Positions 16,618 to 25,616 of a DNA stretch of 64,000 nt are shown one piece after another. The stretch is taken from the NCBI GenBank assembly GCA_029054245.1, contig JAIDFQ010000006.1, positions 102,961 to 166,960 on the forward strand, written 5' to 3'. The stretch comes from Lachnospiraceae bacterium (GTDB lineage Bacteria > Bacillota > Clostridia > Lachnospirales > Lachnospiraceae). The notes below the pieces were generated by a model that ran no database searches, was not told the DNA's origin, and saw only the letters and a list, made by a program, of their open reading frames with translations. Made by a program: the position numbers and the translations under genes. Position 1 is the first letter of the stretch. The number at the start of each line of letters is the position of its first letter.

Positions 16618-18106
16618 ATCTTCTGTACAAGAGAGTCATTGTTCTAAGCCACGTACGCCTCTCTTCGTCAAGGCTCTCCCTAAGCGTCCTCCAACGCCAG
16701 TTGCATCCCACTGTAGACGGAAAATTCATCCTCGTCTCATTTCCCAGCTTTAAGAGATCCTGCATCTGCATGATGACAATATCCGCTACGCTTGCATATC
16801 CTGCCCGGATGACAGCATCCGGTATATCCTCTTTCTTTTTGATATTCAGATATTCATATAAATAAGCCAGTTCATACTCTGTCTTATCCCGGAAATACCC
16901 TACTACCGTTTCATTGTCATGGGTTCCGGCATATACCACAAGATTGCCATCCTCATAATTATGCGGTAGATGTTCATTTGCCGTATTTCCATCAAACGCA
17001 AAGAGCAGAATCTTCATCCCCGGCCATCCCGTCTTTGAAAGAAGCTTTTTGACTGCTGGAACCGACACCCCTAAATCTTCCGCAATAATGCGGTTCTTTC
17101 CAAGCGTTTTCTCAATCATATCAGTGAGCTTTTTGCCAGGACCTTTATTCCATCTGCCGCCTCGTGCCGTCTCGTCCTGTGCCGGAATACTGTAGTACTT
17201 TGCCACACCGATAAAATGATCGATTCTGATGATGTCAAAAAGCCTGCCATTGGCGGCAATCCGCTTCTCCCACCATCCAAATCCTTCTTCTTCCATCTTC
17301 TCCCAGTCATACAGGGGATTTCCCCACTTCTGACCATCATCTGAAAAATCATCCGGCGGGCATCCTGCAACCTCCAACGGTCTTCCTTCTTCATCCAGCT
17401 TAAACTGGTCTCTGTCTGCCCATACATCTGCACTGTCTAACGCAACATAAAGGGGAATATCCCCAATAATCTTGATTCCTTGCTCATTAGCGTAGTCTTT
17501 TAACGCTTTCCATTGTTCAAAAAATTTATACTGCAGGAACATCCAAAAAAGAATCTGTTCCTTTAACTGCTCTCTATATTCCGCCAGCGTATCCGCATCC
17601 CGGTTTCTAAGTCCTTCCTCCCAAGAAAGCCACTCGCTGCCGCCTTTTTCGTTCTTAATCGCCATATAAAGGCTGTAATCTTCTAACCAGTCCTTATTAT
17701 CCTTACAAAATTTCTTAAATACTTCCTTTTTTATATCAAACCTGTCGAATGCACTCTTAAGAACCTTGAACCTGTTCATATAAATCAATGCATAGTCAAC
17801 ATCATCTTTTCTTATGCCCCAGTTGTACCCATCTACCTCTTCCTGCTTCAGAAGTCCTTCTTCAATCAAAATATCCAGATCGATTAGATACGGATTCCCT
17901 GCAAATGCAGAAAATGACTGATAAGGGCTGTCCCCAAAGCTGGTAGGACCTATCGGAAGCACCTGCCAGTATTTCTGGCGCAGGTCAGTCAACATATCCA
18001 CGAACCTAAAGGCTTCCTTTCCCATAGTGCCAATGCCGTACGGTGACGGGAGACTGGTCACTGCCAATAAAATACCGGCGCCTCTGTCCATTCTGCTGTC
18101 TTTCAC
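16616..18106 (-). CDS. malQ: 4-alpha-glucanotransferase (amylomaltase)
   Basis: Transfers alpha-1,4-glucan segments between maltodextrins, releasing glucose; cytoplasmic, GH77. About 496 residues, the usual length. Motifs seen: GILLAVTSLPSPYGIG at the N-terminus, PTSFGDSPYQSFSAFAGNPY, IIGDIPLYV, IRIDHFIGV (nucleophile Asp), IIAEDLGV (acid Glu) and AGTHDNETVVGYF (third Asp). I chose the GTG at 18106, 9 bases after GGAGG; an ATG six codons further in (18091) is the alternative. Divergent from the LacI-family gene at 18349. Confidence 0.94.
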   Translation of the reverse strand: MKDSRMDRGAGILLAVTSLPSPYGIGTMGKEAFRFVDMLTDLRQKYWQVLPIGPTSFGDSPYQSFSAFAGNPYLIDLDILIEEGLLKQEEVDGYNWGIRKDDVDYALIYMNRFKVLKSAFDRFDIKKEVFKKFCKDNKDWLEDYSLYMAIKNEKGGSEWLSWEEGLRNRDADTLAEYREQLKEQILFWMFLQYKFFEQWKALKDYANEQGIKIIGDIPLYVALDSADVWADRDQFKLDEEGRPLEVAGCPPDDFSDDGQKWGNPLYDWEKMEEEGFGWWEKRIAANGRLFDIIRIDHFIGVAKYYSIPAQDETARGGRWNKGPGKKLTDMIEKTLGKNRIIAEDLGVSVPAVKKLLSKTGWPGMKILLFAFDGNTANEHLPHNYEDGNLVVYAGTHDNETVVGYFRDKTEYELAYLYEYLNIKKKEDIPDAVIRAGYASVADIVIMQMQDLLKLGNETRMNFPSTVGCNWRWRTLRESLDEERRTWLRTMTLLYRR

Positions 18107-18157
18107 TTCCCTTGCCCTCCTCACAAAACTTTCGTAAAATTTCGTTTTGATGGTTAT

Positions 18158-18186
18158 AATTTAGCACTCTGACCATTTTTTGTCAA
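18158..18186 (-). promoter_or_regulatory. Promoter of malQ
   Basis: Minus-strand TTGACA (18186-18181) and TAAATT (18163-18158) are 17 bases apart, about 50 bases before the malQ start. The flanking near-inverted CGTAAAATTTCG at about 18134 could be an operator, but this is weak. Confidence 0.65.
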
Positions 18187-18267
18187 CAGTTTCGCAAGAA
18201 GTACTTTACTTTCTACATTTTTGTCGATTTATTTCTCCAATTTTTGTATATAATTACAAATTCGATG

Positions 18268-18297
18268 TTGCAAACTTACTTTGACTTGCGCTATACT
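18268..18297 (+). promoter_or_regulatory. Promoter of the second LacI-family gene
   Basis: TTGCAA (18268-18273) and TATACT (18292-18297) with an 18-base spacer, about 50 bases before the ATG at 18349. A second TATAAT at 18249-18254 lacks a convincing -35. Confidence 0.5.
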
Positions 18298-18348
18298 GAT
18301 TTTATTGTAAAAAATAGAGCGATTAGAATAAAGGTACGGAAGAATGAT

Positions 18349-19350
18349 ATGGCTAGAATAAAAGATATTGCTAATAAGCTTGGCATTTCCATCAGCACCG
18401 TCTCTAAGGGGCTTAATGGAGCAAATGACATCAGTGAGGAGCTTCGTCAAACGGTGCTGGATACCGCAGTTGAGATGGGGTATATCACTAAAAAGATGAA
18501 AAAGGAAGCGCATAAAAAGCTTTGTATTTTTATAGAAAATATGGATTATGAATCCCCTGAACATTTTGGGTACGACATTATCCTGGGATTCAAACAGGCA
18601 GCTTACCGGGATAACTGGGATGTTGACATACTTCCCGTCACTCCCTCTTTCCAGCAAAAAGAAAAATATGATACCTATATGCTCAAAAAAGGATATTCCG
18701 GCGCGTTTCTGGTAGGATTTGCCCTACAGGACGAGTGGATGGCGCAATTGGAGAATACTGGTATCGCCACTGTTCTTTTTGATAACTATATTAAGAAAAA
18801 TCCCAATGTGGCTTACATTGGAGCAGACAGCTTTGAAGGCATAGATGCTGCCATCGATCATCTAGTATCTCTTAGCCATAAGAAAATCGCCTTTTTAAAC
18901 GGTTCGCTGCATTCTATGATCACGGAGCACAGACAGCAGGCTTTCTATGACAGCATGACGGCACATCACCTTCCCGTGATGAAGGGCCTGGTTGCAAACG
19001 GATACTATGTTGCCGAGTCTGCAAGCTATTTTGTTTCTTCTTTTCTTTCAAAAGGCGCAACTGCCATCGTTTGCGGCAACGATCTGATTGCCTACGGTGT
19101 CATGAAAGAATGTCAGGCGTTAGGTTTCCGAGTTCCTGAGGATGTGAGCGTGATTGGATTTGACGACCTCCCCAACTCTGCCAAGACGGTTCCTGCTCTT
19201 ACCACCATCCGGCAGGAGCGGATCGAACTTGGCAAGTGCGGATATGCTGCATTGCATAGCCTGATGAATCATGTATCCATAAACAAAATGCTTCTGCGTC
19301 CACAGTTTATCATTCGTGAATCTACCACCATAAAAAAGCACCGGTTCTGA
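18349..19350 (+). CDS. LacI-family regulator, MalR-like
   Basis: About 333 residues. The HTH begins at the chosen ATG (MARIKDIANKLGISISTVSK), followed by the hinge and a sugar-binding domain with typical segments (VDILPVTPSF, IGADSFEGIDAAIDHL, VIGFDDLPNSAKTVPALTTI). The ATG at 18349 is preceded by GGAAG at 7 bases; the frame upstream is a chance extension. It is divergent from malQ and close to malEFG, so it probably governs maltodextrin use. A hairpin terminator overlaps its stop. Confidence 0.9.
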   Translation: MARIKDIANKLGISISTVSKGLNGANDISEELRQTVLDTAVEMGYITKKMKKEAHKKLCIFIENMDYESPEHFGYDIILGFKQAAYRDNWDVDILPVTPSFQQKEKYDTYMLKKGYSGAFLVGFALQDEWMAQLENTGIATVLFDNYIKKNPNVAYIGADSFEGIDAAIDHLVSLSHKKIAFLNGSLHSMITEHRQQAFYDSMTAHHLPVMKGLVANGYYVAESASYFVSSFLSKGATAIVCGNDLIAYGVMKECQALGFRVPEDVSVIGFDDLPNSAKTVPALTTIRQERIELGKCGYAALHSLMNHVSINKMLLRPQFIIRESTTIKKHRF

Positions 19351-19370
19351 AATAGAATCGGTGCTTTTTT
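19332..19370 (+). terminator. Terminator of the MalR-like gene, bidirectional
   Basis: AAAAAAGCACCG-GTTCT pairs with AGAAT-CGGTGCTTTTTT. The A-run and T-run on the two sides allow it also to end the tRNA transcript coming from the other strand. Confidence 0.85.
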
Positions 19371-19372
19371 AG

Positions 19373-19443
19373 CAGGGGCAGTAGGAATCGAACCCACATC
19401 GACGGTTTTGGAGACCGCTGTTCTACCTTTGAACTATGCCCCT
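19373..19443 (-). tRNA. tRNA-Trp (anticodon CCA)
   Basis: The minus strand folds as a 71-base cloverleaf. Acceptor AGGGGCA pairs with TGCCCCT, discriminator G. The anticodon arm has loop CTCCAAA giving CCA, and the T arm contains GGTTCGATTCC. The CCA tail is not encoded. Confidence 0.95.
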
Positions 19444-19511
19444 ATAGCGACCCTAAAGCCGCCAAATGATATTATATCTTATGATGCTATTATTTGTCAA
19501 TCTTTTTTTGA

Positions 19512-20594
19512 TTAATATTGAAGATAATCTTTTGTGTCATCCTCAATAACCTTGCTGAACTCTTTTATTTCCTTTGATGGCTCGTAATTTTTCTGATTAT
19601 AAAGTACCTCATGCAGTCTGATTACATTTTCCTCCAGAGAAGTGGCAACCACACAGGAACCGTCAGTTCCAATGGTTCCTCCGTTTCTCATATCTTCAAA
19701 TGGAAAGCCATCACTTACCGTCACCTTAAAATCGCCAATCATGCCAAGAAGGGGGAGAAAATCTTCCACATCAAGTGATGTCCTTACATTTGGAAGCACG
19801 CCGTAGATTGCATCTGTCAATTCGCCAAGAGAAGCCTTTTTCCCTTTTTCCATCATGGCAACAAGCACATCCCTCTGTCTCTGGGCACGCCTGAAATCGT
19901 CCCCTCCCCCATAACGAATGCGGCAGTATGCCGTTGCCTGCAATCCGTTTAGCGTCTGCCTCCCAGGATCTTTTATAGGCGTATAATCAATCCCCATTTC
20001 CGCTGCCATGGTACTCTGATAGTTATTCAGATGAATGATCTCTGTCTCCGTAAGGTTCATTTCAATGCCGCCCAAAGCATCTACTGCCTTCATAAGACCT
20101 TCAAATCCTACCGTAATATAATCGGTAATATATAAGTCAGTATTCTTGTTAATCATGCCGATTGCCTGCTCCGGTCCTCCCAGCGCATAAGCTTTATTGC
20201 ATTTACCATAAGAGTCATTGCCTAGATTTAGATAGGTATCTCTATATATAGACACAAGACGCACCTCGTGGGTATCCATATTTATGGAACAGACAATGAT
20301 CGTATCGCTTCTGTTCCCCCGTCCAAGGCTGCCGTCCCTGGCATCCACTCCAAAAAATGCAACATTAAAAATGCCTGTATACTGGCTTTGTGCACCTTCC
20401 GTCTGCGGCTGCATCACCATTTCCTTGACTTCTTCATTGACGGCGATCTTCTCTTCGTCCAAGTTATCTTTTACAGCCCCGCCTTTACTGTCTGTGGCAC
20501 GCAGAGTAAAATACAAAACCCCTGCCGCTGCCGTCAGCACAATAACTTCCAGAATAAATAATGGAATATGCTTCATCCATTTTTTCTTATCCAT
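19512..20594 (-). CDS. LytR-CpsA-Psr (LCP) family cell-wall glycopolymer ligase
   Basis: About 360 residues. An N-terminal cytoplasmic stub and one membrane helix (about residues 10-31) anchor the protein, with the LCP domain outside. LCP enzymes move teichoic-acid-like or capsule polymers from lipid carriers to peptidoglycan. Signature pieces are FFGVDARDGSLGRGNRSDTI, VRLVSIYRDTYLNL, YITVGFEGLMKAVDALGGI and CRIRYGGGDDFRRAQRQRDV, whose Arg and Asp residues bind the pyrophosphate. Two ATGs are possible; the one at 20594 starts just before the basic stub. Monocistronic by position, between tRNA-Trp and radA. Confidence 0.9.
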   Translation of the reverse strand: MDKKKWMKHIPLFILEVIVLTAAAGVLYFTLRATDSKGGAVKDNLDEEKIAVNEEVKEMVMQPQTEGAQSQYTGIFNVAFFGVDARDGSLGRGNRSDTIIVCSINMDTHEVRLVSIYRDTYLNLGNDSYGKCNKAYALGGPEQAIGMINKNTDLYITDYITVGFEGLMKAVDALGGIEMNLTETEIIHLNNYQSTMAAEMGIDYTPIKDPGRQTLNGLQATAYCRIRYGGGDDFRRAQRQRDVLVAMMEKGKKASLGELTDAIYGVLPNVRTSLDVEDFLPLLGMIGDFKVTVSDGFPFEDMRNGGTIGTDGSCVVATSLEENVIRLHEVLYNQKNYEPSKEIKEFSKVIEDDTKDYLQY

Positions 20595-20731
20595 CTCAAT
20601 ACCATGCCTTTCCCGCATGTAAATACGTAAGGTTAAAACTTGTCTTTTGACAAAATCCTGTTATATTTTACCATGAACCTCATCATTTGAATACATAAAT
20701 TTATTTTTTTGTAAAATTTGTCATATTTTTG

Positions 20732-22096
20732 TCATAAAAGCTGTATGGCTTCTCTCACACTTTTTACACCTATCACCTTAATGCCAGTCATATCTTTTAC
20801 ACTTTCCATGCACACATCTGGGATGACGCAAGTCGTAAATCCAAGCTTCGCCGCCTCCTGGAGCCTTGCCTGTATCATACTTACGCCCCGTACCTCGCCG
20901 CTTAATCCCACTTCGCCTATTGCAATCAGCTTATTGTCGATGGTTTTATTCTTAAAGCTTGACACCAGCGCCATCGCAATCCCTAAGTCGATGGCAGGCT
21001 CCTGTATCTTGATGCCGCCCGCAATATTGACATAAGCATCGCAGTTCCCCATGGAAATCCCCAGACGCTTTTCCAATACCGCAATCAGAAGATTTACTCT
21101 GTTGAAATCTGTTCCAATTGTCTGGCGTCTTGGAATGCCAAAGTTGGAATGGCAGACAAGTGCCTGCACCTCTATCAGCATAGGGCGCGTTCCCTCCATG
21201 GAGCAGACCACAATAGAACCGCTTGCATCCTCCGGCTTACCACTTAGCATGAACTCCGAAGGGTTTCGGACTTCTTTAAGCCCAGACGCTTCCATCTCAA
21301 AAACCCCAATCTCATTCGTGGATCCGAAGCGGTTCTTGACGCCTCGTAAAATCCGGTAGGATGCATGCCGGTCCCCCTCAAAATACAGGACAGTATCTAC
21401 CATATGCTCAAGTACCCGGGGTCCCGCCACCGTACCTTCTTTTGTCACATGACCAACAATAAAAATAGAGATATTGAGTCCCTTTGCAAGCTTAAGTAAG
21501 ACACTGGTTGCCTCTCTCACCTGGGAGATGCTACCCGGCGCTGAAGACACGCTTTCCCGGTACATAGTCTGAATAGAATCAATCACAACAACATCCACTC
21601 TGGTACGCCGGATATTCTCCTCAATCATCTCCAGACTAGTTTCACACAGCAGTTTCAGATACCCATTAAAATCACCGATACGATTGGCGCGTATCTTGAT
21701 CTGCTTTAACGATTCCTCCCCGGACACATAAAGCACTTCTTTTTCGCCCTCCGCAAGATTCCTACACACCTGTAACAGCAGAGTCGATTTCCCAATGCCC
21801 GGATCACCTCCTACCAAGGTAAGGGAACCCGCAACGAGCCCGCCTCCAAGCACTCTGTCTAGTTCCGGCATGCGAGTGCTGATCCGGTCTTCCTCTTCCA
21901 GTGAAATTTCTGAAAGCGGTGCAGGTTTACTCTTTGCCTGTCCTGCTGACATACTCTTTCCCGGTGTCCTCACAGTCACATTTTCTTCCACAAACGTATT
22001 CCACTGTCTGCAGCCCGGACACTGTCCCATCCACTTACTGGACTCATATCCACACTCCTGACAGAAAAAAACTACCGTATTTTTCCCTTTTGCCAT
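20732..22096 (-). CDS. radA: DNA repair protein RadA (Sms)
   Basis: 454 residues. RecA-like branch-migration ATPase for recombination intermediates. The order is complete: N-terminal zinc finger CQECG...CPGC (residues 12-30), Walker A GGDPGIGKST (about 95-104), Walker B VVVIDSIQTM, the RadA-specific KNRFGSTNEIG motif, and a C-terminal Lon-protease-like domain (GGIKIQEPAIDLGIAMALVS). Located downstream of the clpC unit with a terminator between, so likely its own unit. Confidence 0.97.
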   Translation of the reverse strand: MAKGKNTVVFFCQECGYESSKWMGQCPGCRQWNTFVEENVTVRTPGKSMSAGQAKSKPAPLSEISLEEEDRISTRMPELDRVLGGGLVAGSLTLVGGDPGIGKSTLLLQVCRNLAEGEKEVLYVSGEESLKQIKIRANRIGDFNGYLKLLCETSLEMIEENIRRTRVDVVVIDSIQTMYRESVSSAPGSISQVREATSVLLKLAKGLNISIFIVGHVTKEGTVAGPRVLEHMVDTVLYFEGDRHASYRILRGVKNRFGSTNEIGVFEMEASGLKEVRNPSEFMLSGKPEDASGSIVVCSMEGTRPMLIEVQALVCHSNFGIPRRQTIGTDFNRVNLLIAVLEKRLGISMGNCDAYVNIAGGIKIQEPAIDLGIAMALVSSFKNKTIDNKLIAIGEVGLSGEVRGVSMIQARLQEAAKLGFTTCVIPDVCMESVKDMTGIKVIGVKSVREAIQLL

Positions 22097-22141
22097 GCAC
22101 CTCTCCTTATCTTCCCCAAAACATCGTAAATATATCGTGCA

Positions 22142-22183
22142 AAAGCTGCTGCAAAGCGTTTTACTTCTGTTTGCAGCAGCTTT
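22142..22183 (-). terminator. Terminator of the 22208-22618 gene
   Basis: AAAGCTGCTGCAAA and TTTGCAGCAGCTTT form a perfect 14-pair stem around a 14-base loop. Only four T follow on the minus strand, so the stem rather than the tail gives the strength. Confidence 0.7.
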
Positions 22184-22207
22184 CTTATTTTTATCGTGCC
22201 AAGACTA

Positions 22208-22618
22208 TTATTTGGTAATGGTAACGCTCACTTCTCCTGCCTGTGCAAGCAAAGCGCTGATATTAAGCTTACCGCTTAAATTCGTCTTCATCTTACCAAT
22301 GCTTTGCCCATTGACAAAGACCTCATACTCCGTATCTTCCTTGAGACCTACGGTGATCTGCGCGTCCTCGTCACCTTCCACCTTAAAACTGATTTCATCC
22401 GCGGTCTCCTTAAAATGCGAAACACTTGTTCCTGGTACGGATTCGTAAACAAACATTCCGTTTCTCTCTAATCTGGTCATTGTTTTGTAGGTTTTAACCT
22501 TATACAGATCTCCGCAGTGCTCAAAGTCCTCTAATTTGGCTTTATCTTTAAGCATGTGATTGCCAAAACTGACGGTTCCGTCTGCTTCCTTACGAATTAA
22601 TTCCTCTACAACAGCCAT
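22208..22618 (-). CDS. Conserved small protein of the kind annotated endosialidase in Lachnospiraceae
   Basis: 136 residues from the ATG at 22618, which has GGAGG 10 bases upstream. Soluble, no signal peptide. It starts AVVEELIRKEADGTVSFGNH and has two beta-rich halves, the second like a small Ig/fibronectin-type fold (ITVGLKEDTEYEVFVNGQ ... GKMKTNLSGKLNISALL). Homologues I remember in this family carry the label endosialidase, but no sialidase catalytic residues are evident, so the label should not be trusted. A possible -10 (TATACT) lies near 22675 on this strand. Flanked by clpC and radA. Confidence 0.65.
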   Translation of the reverse strand: MAVVEELIRKEADGTVSFGNHMLKDKAKLEDFEHCGDLYKVKTYKTMTRLERNGMFVYESVPGTSVSHFKETADEISFKVEGDEDAQITVGLKEDTEYEVFVNGQSIGKMKTNLSGKLNISALLAQAGEVSVTITK

Positions 22619-22726
22619 TTTCTTATGTCCTCCTGCTTGTGTCATTTATCTTACCCTCAAGGTTAATGACAGTATAATATATTTTTGTATTTATATCTAC
22701 CAAAAAAACTTAAAATAAAAATAAAT

Positions 22727-25180
22727 TTATTGACTCATTTTTACATCAAAGACTACCTGCTCCTTGCGGAAACCTGCCGTGACGGTATCTCCTGCCTTTA
22801 CCCTGCCAGATAATATTTCCTCGGCAAGTCTGTCCTCGACCACCGTCTGAAGCGCTCTTTTTAGAGGTCTTGCTCCCATCTTATCATCGGCATATTTAGT
22901 GACGATTGTGTCCTTCAAAGCACTGCTTACAAGAAGCTTAATCTGCATCTGTTTTTTGCATCTTTTAATCAGATTGTCACATAGAAGCGCCATAATCTCA
23001 TGCATTTCCTTTTTGTCAAGCGGCTGAAATACCATGATTTCGTCAATGCGGTTAATAAACTCTGGCTTAAATATTTTCTTAACCTCTTCCATCACACCAG
23101 CTTTCATCTTCTCATAATCCTGCTCTTTTGTGCTGTCCATAGAAAATCCCAAATTTTTGGGCGCTATGATTCTCTGCGCGCCTGCATTGGATGTCATAAT
23201 GAGAATGGTATTTTTAAAGCTTACCTTCCGCCCCTTGGAATCTGTAATATGCCCGTCATCCAGCACTTGGAGCAAGACATTGAACACATCTGGGTGTGCC
23301 TTTTCAATCTCATCGAACAAGACTACCGAATATGGATTTTTCCTTATCTTTTCGCTGAGCTGGCCACCCTCCTCAAATCCCACATATCCCGGAGGTGAGC
23401 CAATCATCTTTGACACAGAATGACCTTCCATGTATTCTGACATATCTACTCGTATCAGTGCATTTTCCGAGCCAAACATAGCTTCCGCTAAAGCTTTGCT
23501 AAGCTCTGTCTTTCCCACGCCAGTAGGTCCCAAGAACAAAAAGGAACCAATCGGTCGGTTAGGATCCTGCAGCCCCACTCTGCCCCGCCTGATTGCCCGG
23601 GATACGGCACTGACCGCGTCTTTTTGCCCGATCACACGCTTATGCAGAAATTTCTCCAGTTTAAGCAGTCTTTCGCTTTCCTTTTCAGTCAGCTTCTTTA
23701 CCGGTACCTTAGTCCATGAAGAGACCACCTCAGCAATCTCATTAGCTCCTATAGAAAAGCTATTTTCAGATTGTTTTTGACGATTCCTTTCTTTGGTACG
23801 TTCAAATTTCTTGATTAGTTTTTCCTGCTCCCTGCGAACCGTGGCTGCCTCTTCCAGATTTTTCTCTTTCAGGCATTTCTCGATTTCCTGATCCATCTCC
23901 TGAATGCGTTCCAGCATTTCTTTTAAGTTTTCCGGTGTATGCATGCCCCTTAGCCTCACCGCGGCGGCGGCTTCATCAATCAGGTCAATTGCCTTATCCG
24001 GTAGATTCCGGTCATTGATATAACGCTCAGATAATTGTACCGCTGCCAGAATCGCTTCCTTTGTGATAGTGACTTTATGATGTTCCTCATATTTAGGCGC
24101 AATCCCAGTCAAGATTTCCACCGCTTCTTCTATGGTAGGCTCTTCTACATAGACTGACTGGAACCTTCTCTCCAAAGCGGCGTCTTTTTCCACATATTTG
24201 TGATATTCCGCCACAGTGGTTGCCCCAATCAGCTGCAGTTCTCCTCTTGCCAGCGAAGGTTTTAAAATATTGGACGCATCGATGGCTCCTTCTGCACCGC
24301 CTGCACCGATAATGGTATGCATCTCATCCAAAAAAAGAATGACATTCCCATCCTCCTGCACTTCCCTGATTACCCTCTTGATCCGTTCTTCAAATTCACC
24401 CCTGTATTTAGAGCCCGCTACCATACCGGATAGATCCAGTGTAAGCAGTCTTTTATTCTGTACGGTAAAAGGGACCTCGCCCGACACAATCCGAAGCGCC
24501 AGACCTTCCACCACAGCCGTTTTTCCCACTCCCGGCTCTCCAATCAGACAGGGATTGTTTTTTGTTCTACGGCTTAAGATTTCAATCACACGCTTAATCT
24601 CATTTTCTCTTCCGACCACCGGATCCAGCCTTCCTGATGCGGCAAGCGCTGTAAGATCTCTGCTGTACTGCTCTAAAGTAGACGTCTGCTTATTTTTACG
24701 GTTCTGCTTCTTTCCTAAATCCTCTTTGTAAAGACTCCCGTCCTCGCCCATGGCTATCAGTGTATCTACATAAAGCTTCTGTATAGATATCCCCATGGTA
24801 TTAAGCAGACGGACCGCCACATTTTCTCCTTCCTTCAAAAGAGCAAGCAAAATGTGTTCTGTTCCGGTTTTATCCTCCCCAAAACGGTCAGCCTGTCTAT
24901 GTGCCTCGTCAAGTACTGCCCTTGCTCTGGGAGATGCGCCCTCACGTTCCCGGGTTGTAACTACCGTCTCAGGCATAATCAATTCCTGTATCATTTCTAT
25001 AATCTTGTTTTCGTCAGCCCCGTTTTCTTTTAAGACTTTGAATGCTACTCCCGTGCCCTCTTTTAATAGCCCAACTAAAATATGTTCTGTTCCCACATAA
25101 CCTGCCCGCATTCTGGATGCGGTCTTTTCTGCGAGTGACAATGCTGCTTTTGCTTTATCCGTAAAACCACCTGACTGCAT
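22727..25180 (-). CDS. clpC: ATP-dependent Clp protease ATPase subunit ClpC
   Basis: 817 residues. AAA+ unfoldase that feeds proteins to ClpP. Two Clp N repeats (about 1-145), first AAA module with GEPGVGKTAVVEG, a middle UVR-type coiled segment (EAATVRREQEKLIKK), second AAA module with GPTGVGKTELSKA and DEIEKAHPDVFNVLLQVLDD, and a C-terminal ClpB/D2 small domain. The ATG at 25180 is certain: its GGAGG lies inside the last codons of the upstream gntR gene, whose TAA is one base before it. This coupling places ClpC under a GntR regulator rather than a CtsR-McsAB set. Confidence 0.96.
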   Translation of the reverse strand: MQSGGFTDKAKAALSLAEKTASRMRAGYVGTEHILVGLLKEGTGVAFKVLKENGADENKIIEMIQELIMPETVVTTREREGASPRARAVLDEAHRQADRFGEDKTGTEHILLALLKEGENVAVRLLNTMGISIQKLYVDTLIAMGEDGSLYKEDLGKKQNRKNKQTSTLEQYSRDLTALAASGRLDPVVGRENEIKRVIEILSRRTKNNPCLIGEPGVGKTAVVEGLALRIVSGEVPFTVQNKRLLTLDLSGMVAGSKYRGEFEERIKRVIREVQEDGNVILFLDEMHTIIGAGGAEGAIDASNILKPSLARGELQLIGATTVAEYHKYVEKDAALERRFQSVYVEEPTIEEAVEILTGIAPKYEEHHKVTITKEAILAAVQLSERYINDRNLPDKAIDLIDEAAAAVRLRGMHTPENLKEMLERIQEMDQEIEKCLKEKNLEEAATVRREQEKLIKKFERTKERNRQKQSENSFSIGANEIAEVVSSWTKVPVKKLTEKESERLLKLEKFLHKRVIGQKDAVSAVSRAIRRGRVGLQDPNRPIGSFLFLGPTGVGKTELSKALAEAMFGSENALIRVDMSEYMEGHSVSKMIGSPPGYVGFEEGGQLSEKIRKNPYSVVLFDEIEKAHPDVFNVLLQVLDDGHITDSKGRKVSFKNTILIMTSNAGAQRIIAPKNLGFSMDSTKEQDYEKMKAGVMEEVKKIFKPEFINRIDEIMVFQPLDKKEMHEIMALLCDNLIKRCKKQMQIKLLVSSALKDTIVTKYADDKMGARPLKRALQTVVEDRLAEEILSGRVKAGDTVTAGFRKEQVVFDVKMSQ

Positions 25181-25181
25181 G

Positions 25182-25556
25182 TTAGAGCCCTCCAAATTCT
25201 TCATATATTTCATCAATCATCCCGTGCACCTCTTCACTGGAAATCCCCTTACATATCCCTTTGACAAGACTTGCCCTTAATTCTTCCTTCATCTTCTCAA
25301 TCGTCCTTATCCGGTCGATATCCAGCGCTATCACTGCACCTTTTCTTCTGTCCACCTTCACGAAGCCTTCCTGCTTAAGTACCGTATAAGCTTTATTTAC
25401 CGTATGCATGTTGATGCCAATATCATCCGCCAGCTGCCTTACGGAAGGAAGGGCATCTCCCTCCTGAAATTTTGAAGTTGCAATTCCAAGTATGATCTGG
25501 TTCCGAAGCTGTAGATAAAGCGCTTCTTCACTATTAAAATCAATCTCTATCATCAT
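25182..25556 (-). CDS. GntR-family regulator, short YtrA type
   Basis: About 124 residues. Winged HTH of the GntR family (ALYLQLRNQIILGIATSKFQ, then EGDALPSVRQLADDIGINMH, TVNKAYTVLKQEGFVKVDRR) plus a short helical tail as in the YtrA subgroup, with no effector domain. The start may be at 25556, 25553 or 25565; AGGAAAGGG lies just upstream of all three. It overlaps functionally with clpC, as noted there, so it probably controls clpC and itself. The inverted repeat at 25578-25615 is a candidate operator or leader structure. Confidence 0.85.
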   Translation of the reverse strand: MMIEIDFNSEEALYLQLRNQIILGIATSKFQEGDALPSVRQLADDIGINMHTVNKAYTVLKQEGFVKVDRRKGAVIALDIDRIRTIEKMKEELRASLVKGICKGISSEEVHGMIDEIYEEFGGL

Positions 25557-25577
25557 AATATGCATGCCCTTTCCTGC

Positions 25578-25615
25578 ACACAAGAGGAATAGCTTTTGCT
25601 ATCCCTCTCATGTGT
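25578..25615. promoter_or_regulatory. Inverted repeat upstream of gntR-clpC
   Basis: ACACA-AGAGG-A-ATAGC pairs with GCTAT-C-CCTCT-(CA)TGTGT around TTTT. It sits between the SH3-protein stop and the gntR ribosome binding site. No T-run follows on the minus strand. It could be a GntR operator, a leader hairpin or a weak terminator. Confidence 0.5.
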
Positions 25616-25616
25616 T

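Noticed and set aside
22208..22618. Endosialidase function for the small protein before radA
   Set aside because: The name is carried over in databases; no sialidase motif or catalytic residues can be seen in 136 residues.
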